From: Vitis vinifera | Lineage: Eukaryota; Streptophyta; Magnoliopsida; Vitales; Vitaceae | Direction of reading: 5' to 3' | NCBI RefSeq assembly: GCF_030704535.1 | Contig: NC_081811.1 | Coordinates: 168,501 to 232,500 of the forward strand | DNA length: 64,000 bases | In this document: positions 10,800-23,269 of the stretch, one piece after another | Layout of the letters: every line of letters starts with the position of its first letter | Numbering within the stretch: the stretch's first letter is position 1 | Made by a program: the position numbers and the translations under genes | The notes under the pieces: model-generated | Database searches by the model: none | What the model saw: only the letters and a program-made list of their open reading frames with translations | Told to the model about the DNA's origin: nothing

Positions 10800-11984
10800 A
10801 GGAGTGTGGTCGTCACTGCTTACAAAATTACGATGATGATTGGTGACTGACTGTATTTCGCTAGCGTCACCACTGTCATTTGACTCATTTTCAATCTAAT
10901 TCTACCAACCTACAACTAATCTTATTAAACCATTGATTGTATATCCCTAGTTGTCTAGAAGCCCTTCAACCAATATACTTACACCTTTCGCTCTTTAAAA
11001 TATTCGTAGGGACCTCTTCAAAGTTTGTAAGTTTTTGACTTTTTCAAATAAACTCAGAGACTGAGTCTTTAAATAATGAAAAATTGGACCTAAACGATGG
11101 TGTCATGTATGGGATACAAAATAATGAAACTTTTATTTAAAAATGTGACATTTTGTGATTTTCTAGCACTTTTCTATATGGTACCAAAAGATATATATCT
11201 TTTTTTCCAAGCAAGTTTTTAATTATCCTTAAAAAAAAAAAAAAAAAAAGGTAGAAAATTGATGTGTCTGATAGTATAAACGAAGGCCAACACTCATTCA
11301 AGCTAAATTTACTTTTTATTAATGAAACTCCCTTTGAGTTTATGGTTTATAATGATAAGGAGTTATAAATTTTAAATTGTCATTGGGGAATTTTAGTTTC
11401 TTTAAAATAAAAATAAAAATATTTAACAAATCTGAGAAGTCTAGAGACCAAGGAACTAGAAAGAAAGATGAAGAGATAAGAGAGAGAGAATCCTAGAAAG
11501 ATAATAAAAGAGATAAAAAGTAAGGAGATAAATATCGAGATTTCACAATGAATACCCATTATGTCTTACGCGTTTTTATTGAACAACGAAAATCCAATTT
11601 TTATTTATTTATTTTTATATTTTTCCACAAAACCTCATTTCTTATGTTTGTATAATTTTCCTTCAAATTGAATACTTATATTTATTTTGAAATTTTCTTG
11701 TATACAAATCTCTCTTAAATGATAATAAAAAATTTCATTAACAAAGATTTTGTTTTGGTCTAAGATTAAATCAAAGACCTTATTCATCTTGCTACCATTA
11801 TTATTATTAATATTTAGTAAAATCCTTTCTTTTTTTCCTTTCTTTTCGTCTTGCTACCATTAATTTATTGTTTATCTACTTTTGAAGATATCACAATCTT
11901 GTCCTGAAATTAATGAAGCACAAAAAAATAGAAAATAAATAAAATAATCAAAATAATTAAAACAATAAATGTAATATATTCAAA
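10800..11984. other. Upstream flank of CYP94 copy 1, then AT-rich intergenic DNA
   Basis: From about 10808 to 11040 the sequence matches the flank at about 22501-22890 upstream of copy 2 (for example GGTCGTCACTGCTTAC and GCTAGCGTCACCACTG). Beyond that I see only AT-rich sequence with an A-run near 11230 and no gene. Confidence 0.6.
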
Positions 11985-13260
11985 AGTAGATAAGCAAGTA
12001 TTATTTGATGTTATAAACAAAATAAATGATGAGGAAATACAAAGAAATTATTTACAAAACTTAAAAAATTTAATTCTCACAGAAAATTCAAATAAAACCC
12101 AAGAAATTAGATCTGCATAATACTCAATTGATAAATTTTTTAATAAATTCAAAAAAACTCAAAAGCCTATAACTATTGAAGATTTGAAAGAAGAAATAAA
12201 AATAAAAATAAAAAGCAAATATATTAATTAAAACAAGAAAATGAACAAATAAGAAATATAATATAATACAAACAAGAAACTTTTGCTGAAACATCTAATA
12301 ATCAAGATCCAGAAATAATAATAATACCTAATAAACAAACCCCTATACAATCATTTATAAATACAATATCAAAAATATATTTTCAAAAATGGTATACAAG
12401 TGTAAAAGTCAGAATTGAAGATTTTGAAATAGAAATGATGGTATTAATAGACTCACGAGCTTATATGAATTTTATTCAAGAATGATTAATCTCTACTCAA
12501 TATTATGAAAAAACAAGACAATAACTTTTTGCTGCAAATAAAGGAAAATTAGATATAGAATACAAGCTTCAAAATTTTTATATATGTCAAGATAATTATT
12601 GTTTAGAACTCAATTTGTGTTAGTACAAAACATGATTGAACCTTTAATCTTAGGAGTTCCTTTTATTACACTACTTTACCCATTTCAAGTAAATGATAAA
12701 GGTGTCAAAACTACAATATTAGGAAACACCAAATTTTTCCCCTTTATATATCCATTAACCAAAAAGGAAATAAATCAAGTTCGAAGTGATTCAATAAATA
12801 AAAGGATAAATTTAATTCAAAGAAAACAAACTCATATAAATTTTCTATCAAAAGAAATTCATTATAAAAAAGTAGAAGAGCAATTTCTAGAAAATAAAGT
12901 TCAAAAAATAATAAAAGAAATTCAATATATTTTTCAAAAAGAAATTTGTTCTGATCTTCCAAATGCTTTTTGGTCCCACTAAAGCTAGACCTATTCAAAT
13001 GAATGAAAAACTTTTAGAATACTGTAAACAAGAAATTGATTCATTAATGAAGAAGAAATTAATCAGACCCTCAAAATCTCATTGAAGTTGTGCTGTTTTT
13101 TATATTCAAAATGTTGTTGAACTAGAAAGAGGTACACCCAGATTAGTCATTAATTATAAACATTTATTTTTTCAATTTTCTACAATAAATTAGGCAAAAT
13201 TAGATAGTAATTCTTTCTGTTTTTATGCTTGGAATTCATAGACAGAATTAATCTCTTGTG
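11985..13260 (+). mobile_element. Endogenous pararetrovirus fossil (Caulimoviridae, florendovirus-like)
   Basis: Translations of this stretch resemble the enzymatic polyprotein of plant endogenous pararetroviruses: a coat-protein-end-like segment (about 11985-12200), then a retropepsin-like segment with a VLIDS-type active-site context (about 12400-12600), an EPLILGVPFI region and a YPLTKKEIN segment before reverse transcriptase, and the start of RT up to about 13260. Movement protein, most of RT and RNase H are absent from this copy. It is broken, with roughly ten or more breaks, and is an old, partial insertion. The florendovirus assignment rests on recalled similarity to copies common in grape and other dicots. 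Confidence 0.65.
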
Positions 13261-14185
13261 TGCATGAACTATTGTATTTATAATTAATCAACTAAATTAT
13301 TTTGACATAAAAAATATATTTATTTACAATAACCTAATCTAATAAATAAATAAAATATTTAGAAGGTAGATAATATTTGTTTTCAAATATATATAAAATA
13401 ATATTTTATTTATATTAATATTTCTTTCATATCAATAATATTTCTATTTCTTGTATTGGTCCAATTATTACCTTATTGTTTTCAACCTTTCTAGATAATT
13501 TAAATTACATTTGGAAGGTTTTTTTTTATATGTATTCATTATTTAAAAAAGTAGTTTGTTTAAAGGTTTATTTAAAGTAAATAGCCTTTAGATATTCTAA
13601 AATTAATTAAAATAATATATAAATATATAAAATGACATAAACAACTTTCAACACAATTATCTTCATATTAAAAAAAATTAAAAATATTTTTCTTATTGAT
13701 ATTAATTTGATTTCCATCCCATCATTTTTTATAATTATTGATAAATATTGTAAAACTAATTTAAAATTATTTATTTATTAAATAATACAAATTCCAATAC
13801 GAAAATATATAATTTGAACCCTTAATAATCAAATAATCAAAATAAAGGAAGAATAAAAAAATTATGTGAGGAAATAAATAAAAAAAAAAAACCTAGTATA
13901 GGTTTTGGTCTAGCCTCATTGTGGAAAATAGATAAACAAAACACCTAACAATGCAACTTCAAAAATTAAGAAATATGAAATCACCGATCACCTTTTTCAT
14001 TTTGAGGTGATGTTAGCACTAGTAGGAAAAAAAAACACATGCAATGCACATGAGGGTGCAAGTAGATGATGTTGTTTTTATAATTTAATCATTTTTTTTC
14101 AATATTATGTGCATAGTAATCTTTAAATGTTTCACTTCTAAATAATAAAGTTATTATATAAAAGCTAAAATTAACATATATATAT
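13261..14185. other. AT-rich intergenic DNA
   Basis: No gene seen. The block at about 13278-13395 recurs in the same orientation at about 19431-19530 (shared TATTTGTTTTCAAATATATAT end), marking a dispersed AT-rich repeat on both sides of the copia insertion. Confidence 0.5.
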
Positions 14186-14447
14186 TGTTGAGATATTAGG
14201 AATGCTTTCCTTATATCATTCTTTCCTTATATCATTTAGTGTTGATATATTAGGAATATTTAGATATTAGGAAAGTTGAGATATTATGAATATTGAGATA
14301 TTAGGATATTAGTTGTTATTTCCTTATATCATTCTTTTCTTGTATCATTCTTTCTCATTCTTAGAATGGTGATTACCCTCTATATATACTCTGTACATGA
14401 ACGAATGAAAGAAAAAATGAAAAAATTATCATTTATCAATTTGAAGA
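14186..14447 (+). repeat. 5' LTR of the copia element
   Basis: 262 bases, TGTTGAGATATT..TTTGAAGA, containing many short GAGATATTAGGA-type repeats and a TATA-like CTATATATACT box. Confidence 0.88.
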
Positions 14448-17400
14448 TGGTATCAAAGCCATGGAATTGAAATCCTGGATATTTTGTCGCTATAGTAGTC
14501 CGACAACGATCAACCATCCTAAGACAAACCCTAATATTGATAAGTCAACCTTCAAATGCACTCACTACAATAAGACTGATCCCACCAGTCTGGATATCCC
14601 ACAATTTCAAAGCAACGACTCTTGGTATGACCAGGAAAAAAATGAGGAACTGAGGGTTTGAACCATGGACCTTTAGATCATGTTTAGACTATCAACACTT
14701 TGTTATTAATGATAATAATCGTGATCAACGGAAGAAGGATTCCAAGAAAACCTCAACTGCAACTGTTGCCGAAATAAAAACAAAGGTTAATGTTGTTGAG
14801 AAAGCCTCTGCATTGGTAGCCGCTACATATCATGGTGGTAAATTTTTAAATACTTTTACACCTGTTGTTAATAGTGCATGGATAATTGATTCTGGTGCTA
14901 CAGATCATATGACTTTTGATTCTAGACAAGTTTCACCCCTTAAACCTTCCTCACAAAAAATTGTTTCCATAGCCAATGGTAACACAACCCCAACCATTGG
15001 GGAAGGATCCTTAACTCTTATTGATACTTTGAATTTGGATTCTGTTTTAGTTGTTCCATCTTTAGATTACAATCTTTTGTCAGTTTCTCAAATCACTGTA
15101 GCCTTATCTTGTATTGTCATTTTTTTGTCTGAATTTTGTGTGATTAAGGACATCCAAACAAGACAGACAATTGGTTGTGGTATTAAACGGGGAAAACTCT
15201 ATTACTTGGACTTGCAGTCAAATGATTCAAATAAGTTGCAATAAGCCTTGATGGCAGATGGATTTGAGGGAGAGAAGAAAATGTCTGAAATTTGGTTGTG
15301 GCATCAACGTCTGGGACATGCTTCCTTTGGTTATTTAAAAAAATTGTTTCCTAGTTTGTTTGCAAAGAGTGATATTTCTAGTTTCCGTTGTGATATTTGT
15401 GAATTGGCTAAAAGCCATCGTGCTTCGTTTTCGTTAATTTTGAATAAAAGTCTGTTTCCTTTTATAGTTATACATTCTGATGTTTGGGGCCTATCCAAAG
15501 TCCCAACTTTGAGTGGCTCACGTTGGTTTGTTACTTTTATTGATGATTGTACCAGAATGACATGGTTATGCTTGATGAAGACCAAAGATGAAGTGAACTT
15601 GTTGTTTCAAAATTTTCATAAAGTGATTAAAACTTAGTACAATGCAAAGGTTCGGGTTCTGCGTAGTGATAATGGTGGAGAATATCAAAGTTCTGATCTT
15701 CAAAAGTATTTGGAAGGACATGACATCATTCATTAGACTACTTGTTCCAATACACCCCAGCAAAATGGAGTCGCTGAACAAAAAAATCGACACTTGTTAG
15801 AGGTTGTTTGTGCTTGCTTGATAGCAGCAAAAACACTGATATCTTATTGGGGAGAAGCAATCACATCTGCCGCATACTTGATCAATCGGGTACTTTCCAG
15901 CTCAATTAACTTCCAAACACCTTTTCAAGCTCTTACTAATGTCGTAGTTGCCCTAACCGTCCTAAATTTACCTCCTCGTGTTTTTGGTTGTGTGGCATTT
16001 GTGCATCTACACAAACACCAACGCACCAAGTTAACTTCTCATGCATTGTAATGTGTGTTTGTTAGATATGCATTGCACAAAAAAGGATATCGATGTTACC
16101 ATCCTCCAACTCGACGAATGTATATTATAATGGATGTGGTGTTTCATGAAGATTCGATTTATTTTTCATTTGAGTCTGAACTTTAGGGGGAGTACCATAA
16201 GGAAATTCAGACTCTCGATTATGATTATCATATCTCTGAGGAGGATGAATCTGGATAATCTGAACTAGTGAACCAGGAAGCGAGTGAGTTGGATATGAGT
16301 GGTCAACAATTTGGGTCCGAAGATGTCCTCACTGAAATACCAAACCAATCCTCATCTGTTGAGGGTGTTCTTAATTTGGAACCTGATCCATTCATGAAAC
16401 GGTTACCACACCGTCATAATAGAGGTATTCCTAAAGCCACATATGAACCTAAATTGTCTACCAAAGTCAAATATCCAATGAGCAACTATGTATCTAACCA
16501 TCGTTTGCCTGAATTAAATAAGTCATTTATAAATCAATTATCTACTATAGCTATTCCTAATAGTGTGCAGGAAGCCTTAGCTGATCCAAGGTGGAAAGCA
16601 GCCATGAATGAAGAGATGAAATCATTGTAGAAGAATGAAACATGGGAACTCGTAGAATGTCTACCAAAAAAGAAGCCAGTTGGGTGTCGTTGGATCTATA
16701 CTGTGAAGTATAAGGCAGATGGTAGTATTAAACGATTTAAAGCAAGACTGGTAGCAAAAGGGTACACTCAAACTTATGGAATTGACTACACAGAGACATT
16801 TGCACTTGTAGCTAAGATCAACACAGTTTGAGTATTATTGTCTTTAGCTGCAAACCTAGATTGGCCATTACAACAGTTCGATGTGAAAAATGTCTTTCTG
16901 CATGGCGAGTTATCTGAAGAAGTATATATGGATCTTCCACCAGGATGCATGGTGTCAAAAAAGCAATGTCAGAAGGTGTGCAAATTGAAGAAGTCATTGT
17001 ATGAGTTGAAACAATCCCCGAGAGCATGGTTTGGAAGGTTCACAAAGTCAATGAGAGCTTTTGGTTATCGTCAAAGTAATTCAGACCACACTTTGTTCCT
17101 GAAAAAGCAACATGGTAAGATTACGACACTCATCGTATATGTGGATGACATGGTAGTTACAGGAAATGATTCTAAAGAAAGAAAAGCTCTGCAAAATTAT
17201 CTATCTAGAAAATTCGAAATGAAAGATCTAGGTCCTCTGAAATACTTTCTTGGGATTGAAGTTTCTTGAACAAGTGAAAGAATTTTTCTGCGTCAAAGAA
17301 AGTATGCCTTAGATCTTTTACAAGAGACTGGAATGTCGGGATGTCAACCTGTTAATACACCAATAGAAGAAGGTCTGAAATTGTGTGTTGAGCCTAATCA

Positions 17401-18104
17401 AGTATCAACCAATAAGGGAAGATATCAGAGACTTGTGGGGAGATTAATGTACTTAGCTCATACAAGACCAGATCTTGCTTATGCATTGAGTGTAGTGAGT
17501 CAATATATGCATAATCCTGGAGAGCAACATATGAATGCAGTCATGCGTATTTTGAGGTATTTGAAGAATGCTCCTGGGAAGGGAATTTTGTTCGCTAAAA
17601 ATGTTGATCATCAGAGTATAAAAGTATATACTCATGCTGATTGGGCCAGTGCAGTGGATGATAGGCGATCTACATCTGGTTACTTTACCTTTGTAAATGG
17701 TAATCTTGTGACATGGAAAATTAAGAAACAGAATGTCGTCCCTCATTCAAGTGCAAAAGCGGAATTTAGAGGTATGACTCTAGGACTTTGTGAGGCATTA
17801 TGGTTAAGACTCCTCTTACAGGATTTATGTTACCTATCTAGGTAACCAATTTGATTGTTTTGTGACAATAAAGCCGCATGTGACATTGCTCATAATCCAA
17901 TACAACATGATCGTACAAAGCATGGCAAGGTGGATAGATTATTCATTAATGAAAAGTTGGATGATAAGATTGTGGAATTGCCTAATATTCGATCAAAAAA
18001 TCAATTGGCCAATATCCTCACCAAAGTTGTCTCAAGTCAAGTGTTCTCAAAATTTTTAGACAAGTTGGACATGTGTGACAGCTATGTACCAACTTGAGGG
18101 GAAG

Positions 18105-18391
18105 TGTTGAGATGTTAGGAATGTTTTCCTTATATCATTCTTTCCTTATATCATTTAGTGTTGAGATATTAGGAATGTTTAGATATTAGGAAAGTTGAGA
18201 TATTAGGAATATTGAGATATTAAGAAAGTTGAGATATTAGGATATTAGGATATTAGTTGTTATTTCCTTATATCATTCTTTCCTTGTATTATTCTTTCCC
18301 ATTCTTTGAATGGTGATTATCCTCTATATATACTCTGTACATGAACGAATGAAAGAAAGAATGAAAAAACTATCATTTATCAATTTGAAGA
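18105..18391 (+). repeat. 3' LTR of the copia element
   Basis: 287 bases, same termini as the 5' LTR. It is longer because the GAGATATTAGGA-type internal repeat has more units. Confidence 0.88.
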
Positions 18392-19853
18392 TATATATAT
18401 ATATATATATAATATTTGTTTTTTATACTCATGCAAATTTTTATTTAAATCGTTATTTCAACTAAATTGTTTAAATAAAAATTTATTATGATAACTCTAG
18501 ATATCGGACCATATGTATTATATTCTTTAAATTAGTGTCATTGAATGATTTTTTTTTTTTAAATATAAATGTTATAATCTTGTTTGATTTAATAATAATA
18601 ATATATATATATATATATGTTTTTTTTTTTTGTTGCATAAGTTAGAATGTGGTATAAATAGAGTTGGTTAGAAGAAATAAAGCTTCAAAAGATTACTAGT
18701 GATGATAAACATTTGGTTTTATTATTTTAAAGATGTGAAACTTTTGTAAATTTTTTTTTACCATATTTAATTAAATAATTTAAATTAGATTTTAGAGTTT
18801 TCTATAGATATGTTCATTGTTAAAAAAAATATTAATTTCAAATAAATTATTTTATTTAAAAATAACATAATATACTAATAATTCAATTAAGAATATGATA
18901 TTAATAAAAATAATAATATTTACAGATATCAAATATATTATCCAATAATATTTAATTATATAAATAAATTAAAATTTATTACAATAATTTTAGATAGGTT
19001 GTGTTTGAAAAATAATTTTAATAATTAGGTTCTATTTGGTTTGAACTATGTTTTCAAGTTTTAATTTTCTATTTTCATTTTAGTTTTTATTTTTTTGAAA
19101 ATTCATCTGATTAAAAAGTGTGAAAATCGTTTTTTTTTTTAAATAAAATTTGTAAAACATTGTTTGGTTTTAAATTAAAAAATTATAAGTAAAATTCTAT
19201 ATAATTTATATGTCATGTTATGGGATTTACTATTAAAATAAATGATATTCCTTCTTTTATATGATATATAATGTAATATTAAATAGTGGTAGCAGTAAAT
19301 ATATATATATATATATATTGTTATATATTATTATATTATATATTGTATTTTGTAAATCTTAATTTTGTATTGCATTTGTTTATTATTATTTTTATTTTAA
19401 AAAACTTTAATAAAAAGTTCTAATATATTTATAATTAATCAAGTAAAGTATTTTAATATAAAAATATATTCATTTATAATAAATAAAATATTTATATGAT
19501 ATATAATATTTGTTTTCAAATATATATGAGAGCAAGCTTATGGCAGTGATTCCTTTGTAAATAATTGGGATATTGAAAAGGAATGCCCAATATAACTAAG
19601 GGAAAAGAAAAAATTACACATCATGTGTTCTCATTGTTGAGTTTTTCTCCTCATATTTAATGCCATAATCATATTTCAAAAGTCCAAATACAATTGTTCT
19701 TTTGTAGATTTGAACCTACTCCAAAATGCATGGATATGGGATCCCTAACATCTTTATTGGTACATAATAATAATAATAAAAAGACACAAAAGACACAAAA
19801 AAACAAAAGCAATCAAACGTTCATAAGATCACACGGACATGCGCAGATAGACA
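18392..19853. other. AT-rich intergenic DNA with microsatellites
   Basis: Contains several (AT)n runs (about 18392-18412, 18600-18618, 19298-19320) and the AT-rich repeat copy at about 19431-19530. From about 19640 to 19853 the sequence matches the 3' flank of CYP94 copy 1. No gene. Confidence 0.6.
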
Positions 19854-21371
19854 TCACCCTCTATCAGCCCTTTCCACAATCCTAACCAGAAAACCACCTT
19901 TCATTTTGGCAGCTAAGTCGGCGGTGTAGACCGGCTCGCCACCGTCCTCCACCACCGGCACCACCTGGAATCGTCGCAGGACTCCGGCGACCACCCTCTT
20001 CATCTGCAGAAACGCCATCTCCTTTCCCAGGCAAATTCTGGGTCCGGCCTGAAACACCGGATACGTGTATGGATCCCTGGCCACAAAGCTCCATTTTTCG
20101 GTGTCTGGGTCTCTCTGCAGCCACCTCTCTGGTCGGAACTCCGGCCAGTCCGACCCCCACAGCTCCTCCAACCTTCCCATTGCGTAGGGATGATAGGTCA
20201 CCCTCATGCCCTTCTTCACCACAGTGCCGTCCGGCAACACGTCGTCGCTCACCACCTCTTTGCTGTCGACGGGGACAGGAGGGTAGAATCGCATACTCTC
20301 ACAGAGAGAGGCGTGTGTGTAGACCATGTCCTTCACTTCATCGAACACCGGCAATTCAGACTTTTCATTGATTTCATTTAGAATCTGATCTTCCACATCT
20401 GGGTGCTTGAAGAGTAACCAGAAGAACCATGTCAAAGCAGCGGAGGTGGTGTCCCGACCGGCGAGTATAAAGCTGATGACTATATCAGTGATAAAGTCCT
20501 CATCTGAGTGGCCGGAGCTCAAGAATCTTGATAAGAGGTCGGTGGAGTCGAGTGAAGATTTGTGCTTCAGCTCTTCTTTCTTCTCTCTTACGATGTTTTT
20601 TGCAAACTCACGCACCTCAGCCACTGCAAGCTTCAGGCGCTTCTCCGACCCTACTCCCATAAGCCGTTTCAGTTTCCACACAATTGGGAGAATCAAAGTG
20701 AACCTCTCGCTGCTAATTCGAGCTGCATCCTCGAAAGCAACTGCGAATTTTGCCTGTGGGAGAGATGGCAATAGATAATCTGGATCGTACCCGAAAGCGA
20801 TCTTGCAGATGTTATCGAAAGCGAATCTCTGGAGAATATCTTGAAAGTCCAGAACCGAGTTGTTGGCGGCAGCAGTGCTTAAAATAGGGATGAGGCGGTC
20901 GGAGAGCTCAGCATCGACGACAGTCTCAATGAATTTGCGCAGGGATTTTGTGTTGAATTCATGGCTGGAGACCTGTCTCTGGAACTTCCAGTTGTCGCCG
21001 TCGGCATTGAAGATGCCGCCACCAAGAAAATCAGAGAGGATGATTCTAAAGAACTGGCCTTTATGGTAGTTGTGGAAGTGGGTCTTGAGGATGTGCTGGA
21101 CATTGGAGGGGTTGCCAGTGAGGACAACACGTGTGCCCAGACAGCGGTGGATGACTACAGTTGCAGAGGGTGAGGCTCTAATAAGATCAGATGTCCACTG
21201 GACACGTCGGTTTAGATTGGCTAAGATTTCCAGAGATGAGCCAATTATTGGGTAACATCTGAGGGCACTGGCGGAAGGAGATGAAGATGATTTTGTGCGA
21301 ATGAAGAAGAAGAAGAAAAGTAGTGGAAGAATGAAGAGAAATGGAGAAAGTAGGAGGCTAAACTCAAACAT
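19854..21371 (-). CDS. CYP94: Cytochrome P450, CYP94 family, copy 2
   Basis: Intronless 505-residue P450 with the same landmarks as copy 1: N-terminal membrane anchor, AGRDTT I-helix, ESMR K-helix, PERW, and a heme loop FQAGPRICLG with intact Cys. I count about 29 substitutions and one single-residue indel relative to copy 1. Two clusters stand out: TFAIN becomes FFRII (residues 108-112 in copy 1, in the B-C loop where SRS1 lies), and SSIRPTVWR becomes TLILPIVWK (226-234, around the F-helix/SRS2). The frame is complete, so both copies look functional and may differ in substrate. Family knowledge gives fatty-acid or jasmonate hydroxylation in the ER; the exact substrate is not shown. Confidence 0.93.
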   Translation of the reverse strand: MFEFSLLLSPFLFILPLLFFFFFIRTKSSSSPSASALRCYPIIGSSLEILANLNRRVQWTSDLIRASPSATVVIHRCLGTRVVLTGNPSNVQHILKTHFHNYHKGQFFRIILSDFLGGGIFNADGDNWKFQRQVSSHEFNTKSLRKFIETVVDAELSDRLIPILSTAAANNSVLDFQDILQRFAFDNICKIAFGYDPDYLLPSLPQAKFAVAFEDAARISSERFTLILPIVWKLKRLMGVGSEKRLKLAVAEVREFAKNIVREKKEELKHKSSLDSTDLLSRFLSSGHSDEDFITDIVISFILAGRDTTSAALTWFFWLLFKHPDVEDQILNEINEKSELPVFDEVKDMVYTHASLCESMRFYPPVPVDSKEVVSDDVLPDGTVVKKGMRVTYHPYAMGRLEELWGSDWPEFRPERWLQRDPDTEKWSFVARDPYTYPVFQAGPRICLGKEMAFLQMKRVVAGVLRRFQVVPVVEDGGEPVYTADLAAKMKGGFLVRIVERADRG

Positions 21372-21480
21372 GCTTGATGGTGATTGGTGGCTCGTGTGTT
21401 TCTCTGTAGACTAGTGAATTGAATTTGTAGACAAAAATAATAATCGAGATATATGATTTGTGAGGAGAGGATTTTTGTGG

Positions 21481-21489
21481 TATTTATAA
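21481..21489 (-). promoter_or_regulatory. TATA box of CYP94 copy 2
   Basis: TTATAAATA on the minus strand, about 110 bases upstream of the ATG, in the same place as in copy 1. Confidence 0.7.
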
Positions 21490-21596
21490 GTCTACCAGCA
21501 ATGTTTCTTTTCGTTATGTAGAGTGTAGAGAAGGTTCTAATTTCTTAGCCCACATGTGAAAGCTTTTTGTAAGCATTTGACTTTCTATAAATGGAG

Positions 21597-22500
21597 AGCT
21601 CAAATTACGAATATTACCACAGGAAAAGGGATAAAATATAAGCTGAAAATTCCAACACATAAATACAAGTATTCGTGGAGAATAAGAAAATTCTTGTTTG
21701 AATGGGTATTTCTCCACATGTCAAGCTCAGCACTCCATTACAGAAACCTTTGACCCACAAACTTTTCCTCCTTTTTTGTGAAGGCGGCTGGCACGAATTT
21801 TCTAAGAAACTTGGTGGATCAATGTTAAATTTTGTTAGCGTTGATCCTTCTAGAGTATGTATAGATTATAGAAAGGTGATTATTTTGAATCTTAAAAATT
21901 ATTTTGTATCTTTGTAACTTTTTTTTTTTTTTTAACAAAAAACAATATCTTCATCTTATTCTTTCTTCTTGAATCTAGCTAATTAATAATTAGTTTAATT
22001 AATTTTTCCTACTTCAAACATACATTTGAATAATTCAAAATTTGAATTTAGTTTGGTAGTTATTAGTTGTTGTTAGGATTTCCTTAAGTACTTTAAGTTT
22101 TGTTCAAAACTAAAATTATGTTTGGTTTTCAAAAAATTAAAAGGAAAATACAAAAGAAAAAAAAATAGAGAGAAAAAATAAAAATAAATAAATAATAAAT
22201 AAATAAATAAATTTAAATTTAATAAATTATTTTTATGGATTTCTTCATACTTATTTTACTTATTTATCTTTATTATAATAAAATTAAATAATTTAAAAAT
22301 ATATAAATTTTAAGTATATTTGATTTTTTTTAAATATTTTTTATAGTGAAATTGAGAAAATCATTTTTTTTAATATTTTTTTTTATTTTTCTAGAATTGT
22401 GTGGGAACATGACATATAAGAAAAGAAATAAAGGAAATAGTCAAAATAAAGGAATTTTGCTGGGCCAGCAAACGAGAGATGTTGATCTATTTCTCATAAT
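21597..22500. other. About 0.9 kb of extra DNA in the promoter of CYP94 copy 2
   Basis: Upstream of copy 1, the CATTTGACT block (10773) is only about 12 bases from the GGTCGTCACTGCTTAC block (10808). Upstream of copy 2 the same two blocks (21575 and 22501) are about 900 bases apart. The extra DNA is AT-rich, has poly-T and poly-A runs, no clear terminal repeats and no recognisable gene. Confidence 0.7.
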
Positions 22501-23100
22501 GGTCGTCACTGCTTACAATGGTGATTGGTGGCTGTGTCTTTAGCTAGCTAGCGTCACCACTGACATTTCTATTGGGCCCTGTAGTTTTTGACTTTTTTCC
22601 TTAACGCGGAAGGTTTTTCCGGGTAAAATCTATGTCTTATTTATGCGTGTCATTTGCATCTTTGATTGAGATATTTTATTATATTGGTTTTGGTAGAATT
22701 TATTTGAGAAGTCATTTTAAGCATAGAAAGAGTTGGTTGTTGGGTATTGTTACAAGTAGTTTTCCGAATCCCAACACCTACACCTACCAGTAATCCTATT
22801 AAATCCATAAAAGAAAATGAATTTTTAATAAGGTGGATATCGTTAAGACTCCCTCGCCATCCTGGTTCGGTCTTCAAAATATTTGTAGAGCAAAAAGACT
22901 GAAGATGACAGAGCTGGCTCCACCACTTTCTTCACAAACTGTTGGCTTGGAAAGACTGGAAATGAAAAGGAAAAAAGGCAACCGTCTCTATATATGTAGT
23001 GAAAACCAAGACCAAAAAAAGATTAAAAAAAAAAAAAAAAAACAACATTAACAACAACAACAACACCACACCAACCTAGGTCAATCTTACCCTCTTGACA

Positions 23101-23269
23101 ACTTAATAGAATAACAGCTTTGTATATTTGAGCTGAAGAGATATCTTTTTATTCATTATAAATGGTATATATAATATACACAAGATAACAATATAACTAA
23201 CTACCAAACTAATCAGCTTAACAACCAGCTAAAAACATAAACTAGTACAACTAGTTTTGTTGTTCAACA
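23101..23269 (-). repeat. 3' LTR of the minus-strand copia element
   Basis: 169 bases, flanked on its outer side by TGACA (23096-23100) and on its inner side by the purine tract. Confidence 0.9.

Larger units (their letters stand above)
14186..18391 (+). mobile_element. Ty1/copia LTR retrotransposon, LTR-to-LTR, broken
   Basis: The 5' LTR is 14186-14447 and the 3' LTR 18105-18391. A primer-binding site TGGTATCAAAGCC (initiator-Met tRNA) follows the 5' LTR directly, and a purine tract (about 18091-18104) precedes the 3' LTR. The flanks carry TATAT at 14181-14185 and 18392-18396, although in low-complexity AT sequence. Domain order is copia: a weak gag zinc-knuckle trace, protease (DSGATDHM), GAG-pre-integrase (LWHQRLGH), integrase core, reverse transcriptase (YVDDMV) and RNase H (ADWA). 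The element is broken, with roughly ten breaks. By eye the LTRs differ by about 12 substitutions over about 262 aligned bases plus one length difference in an internal repeat, so insertion was probably a few million years ago. Confidence 0.9.
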
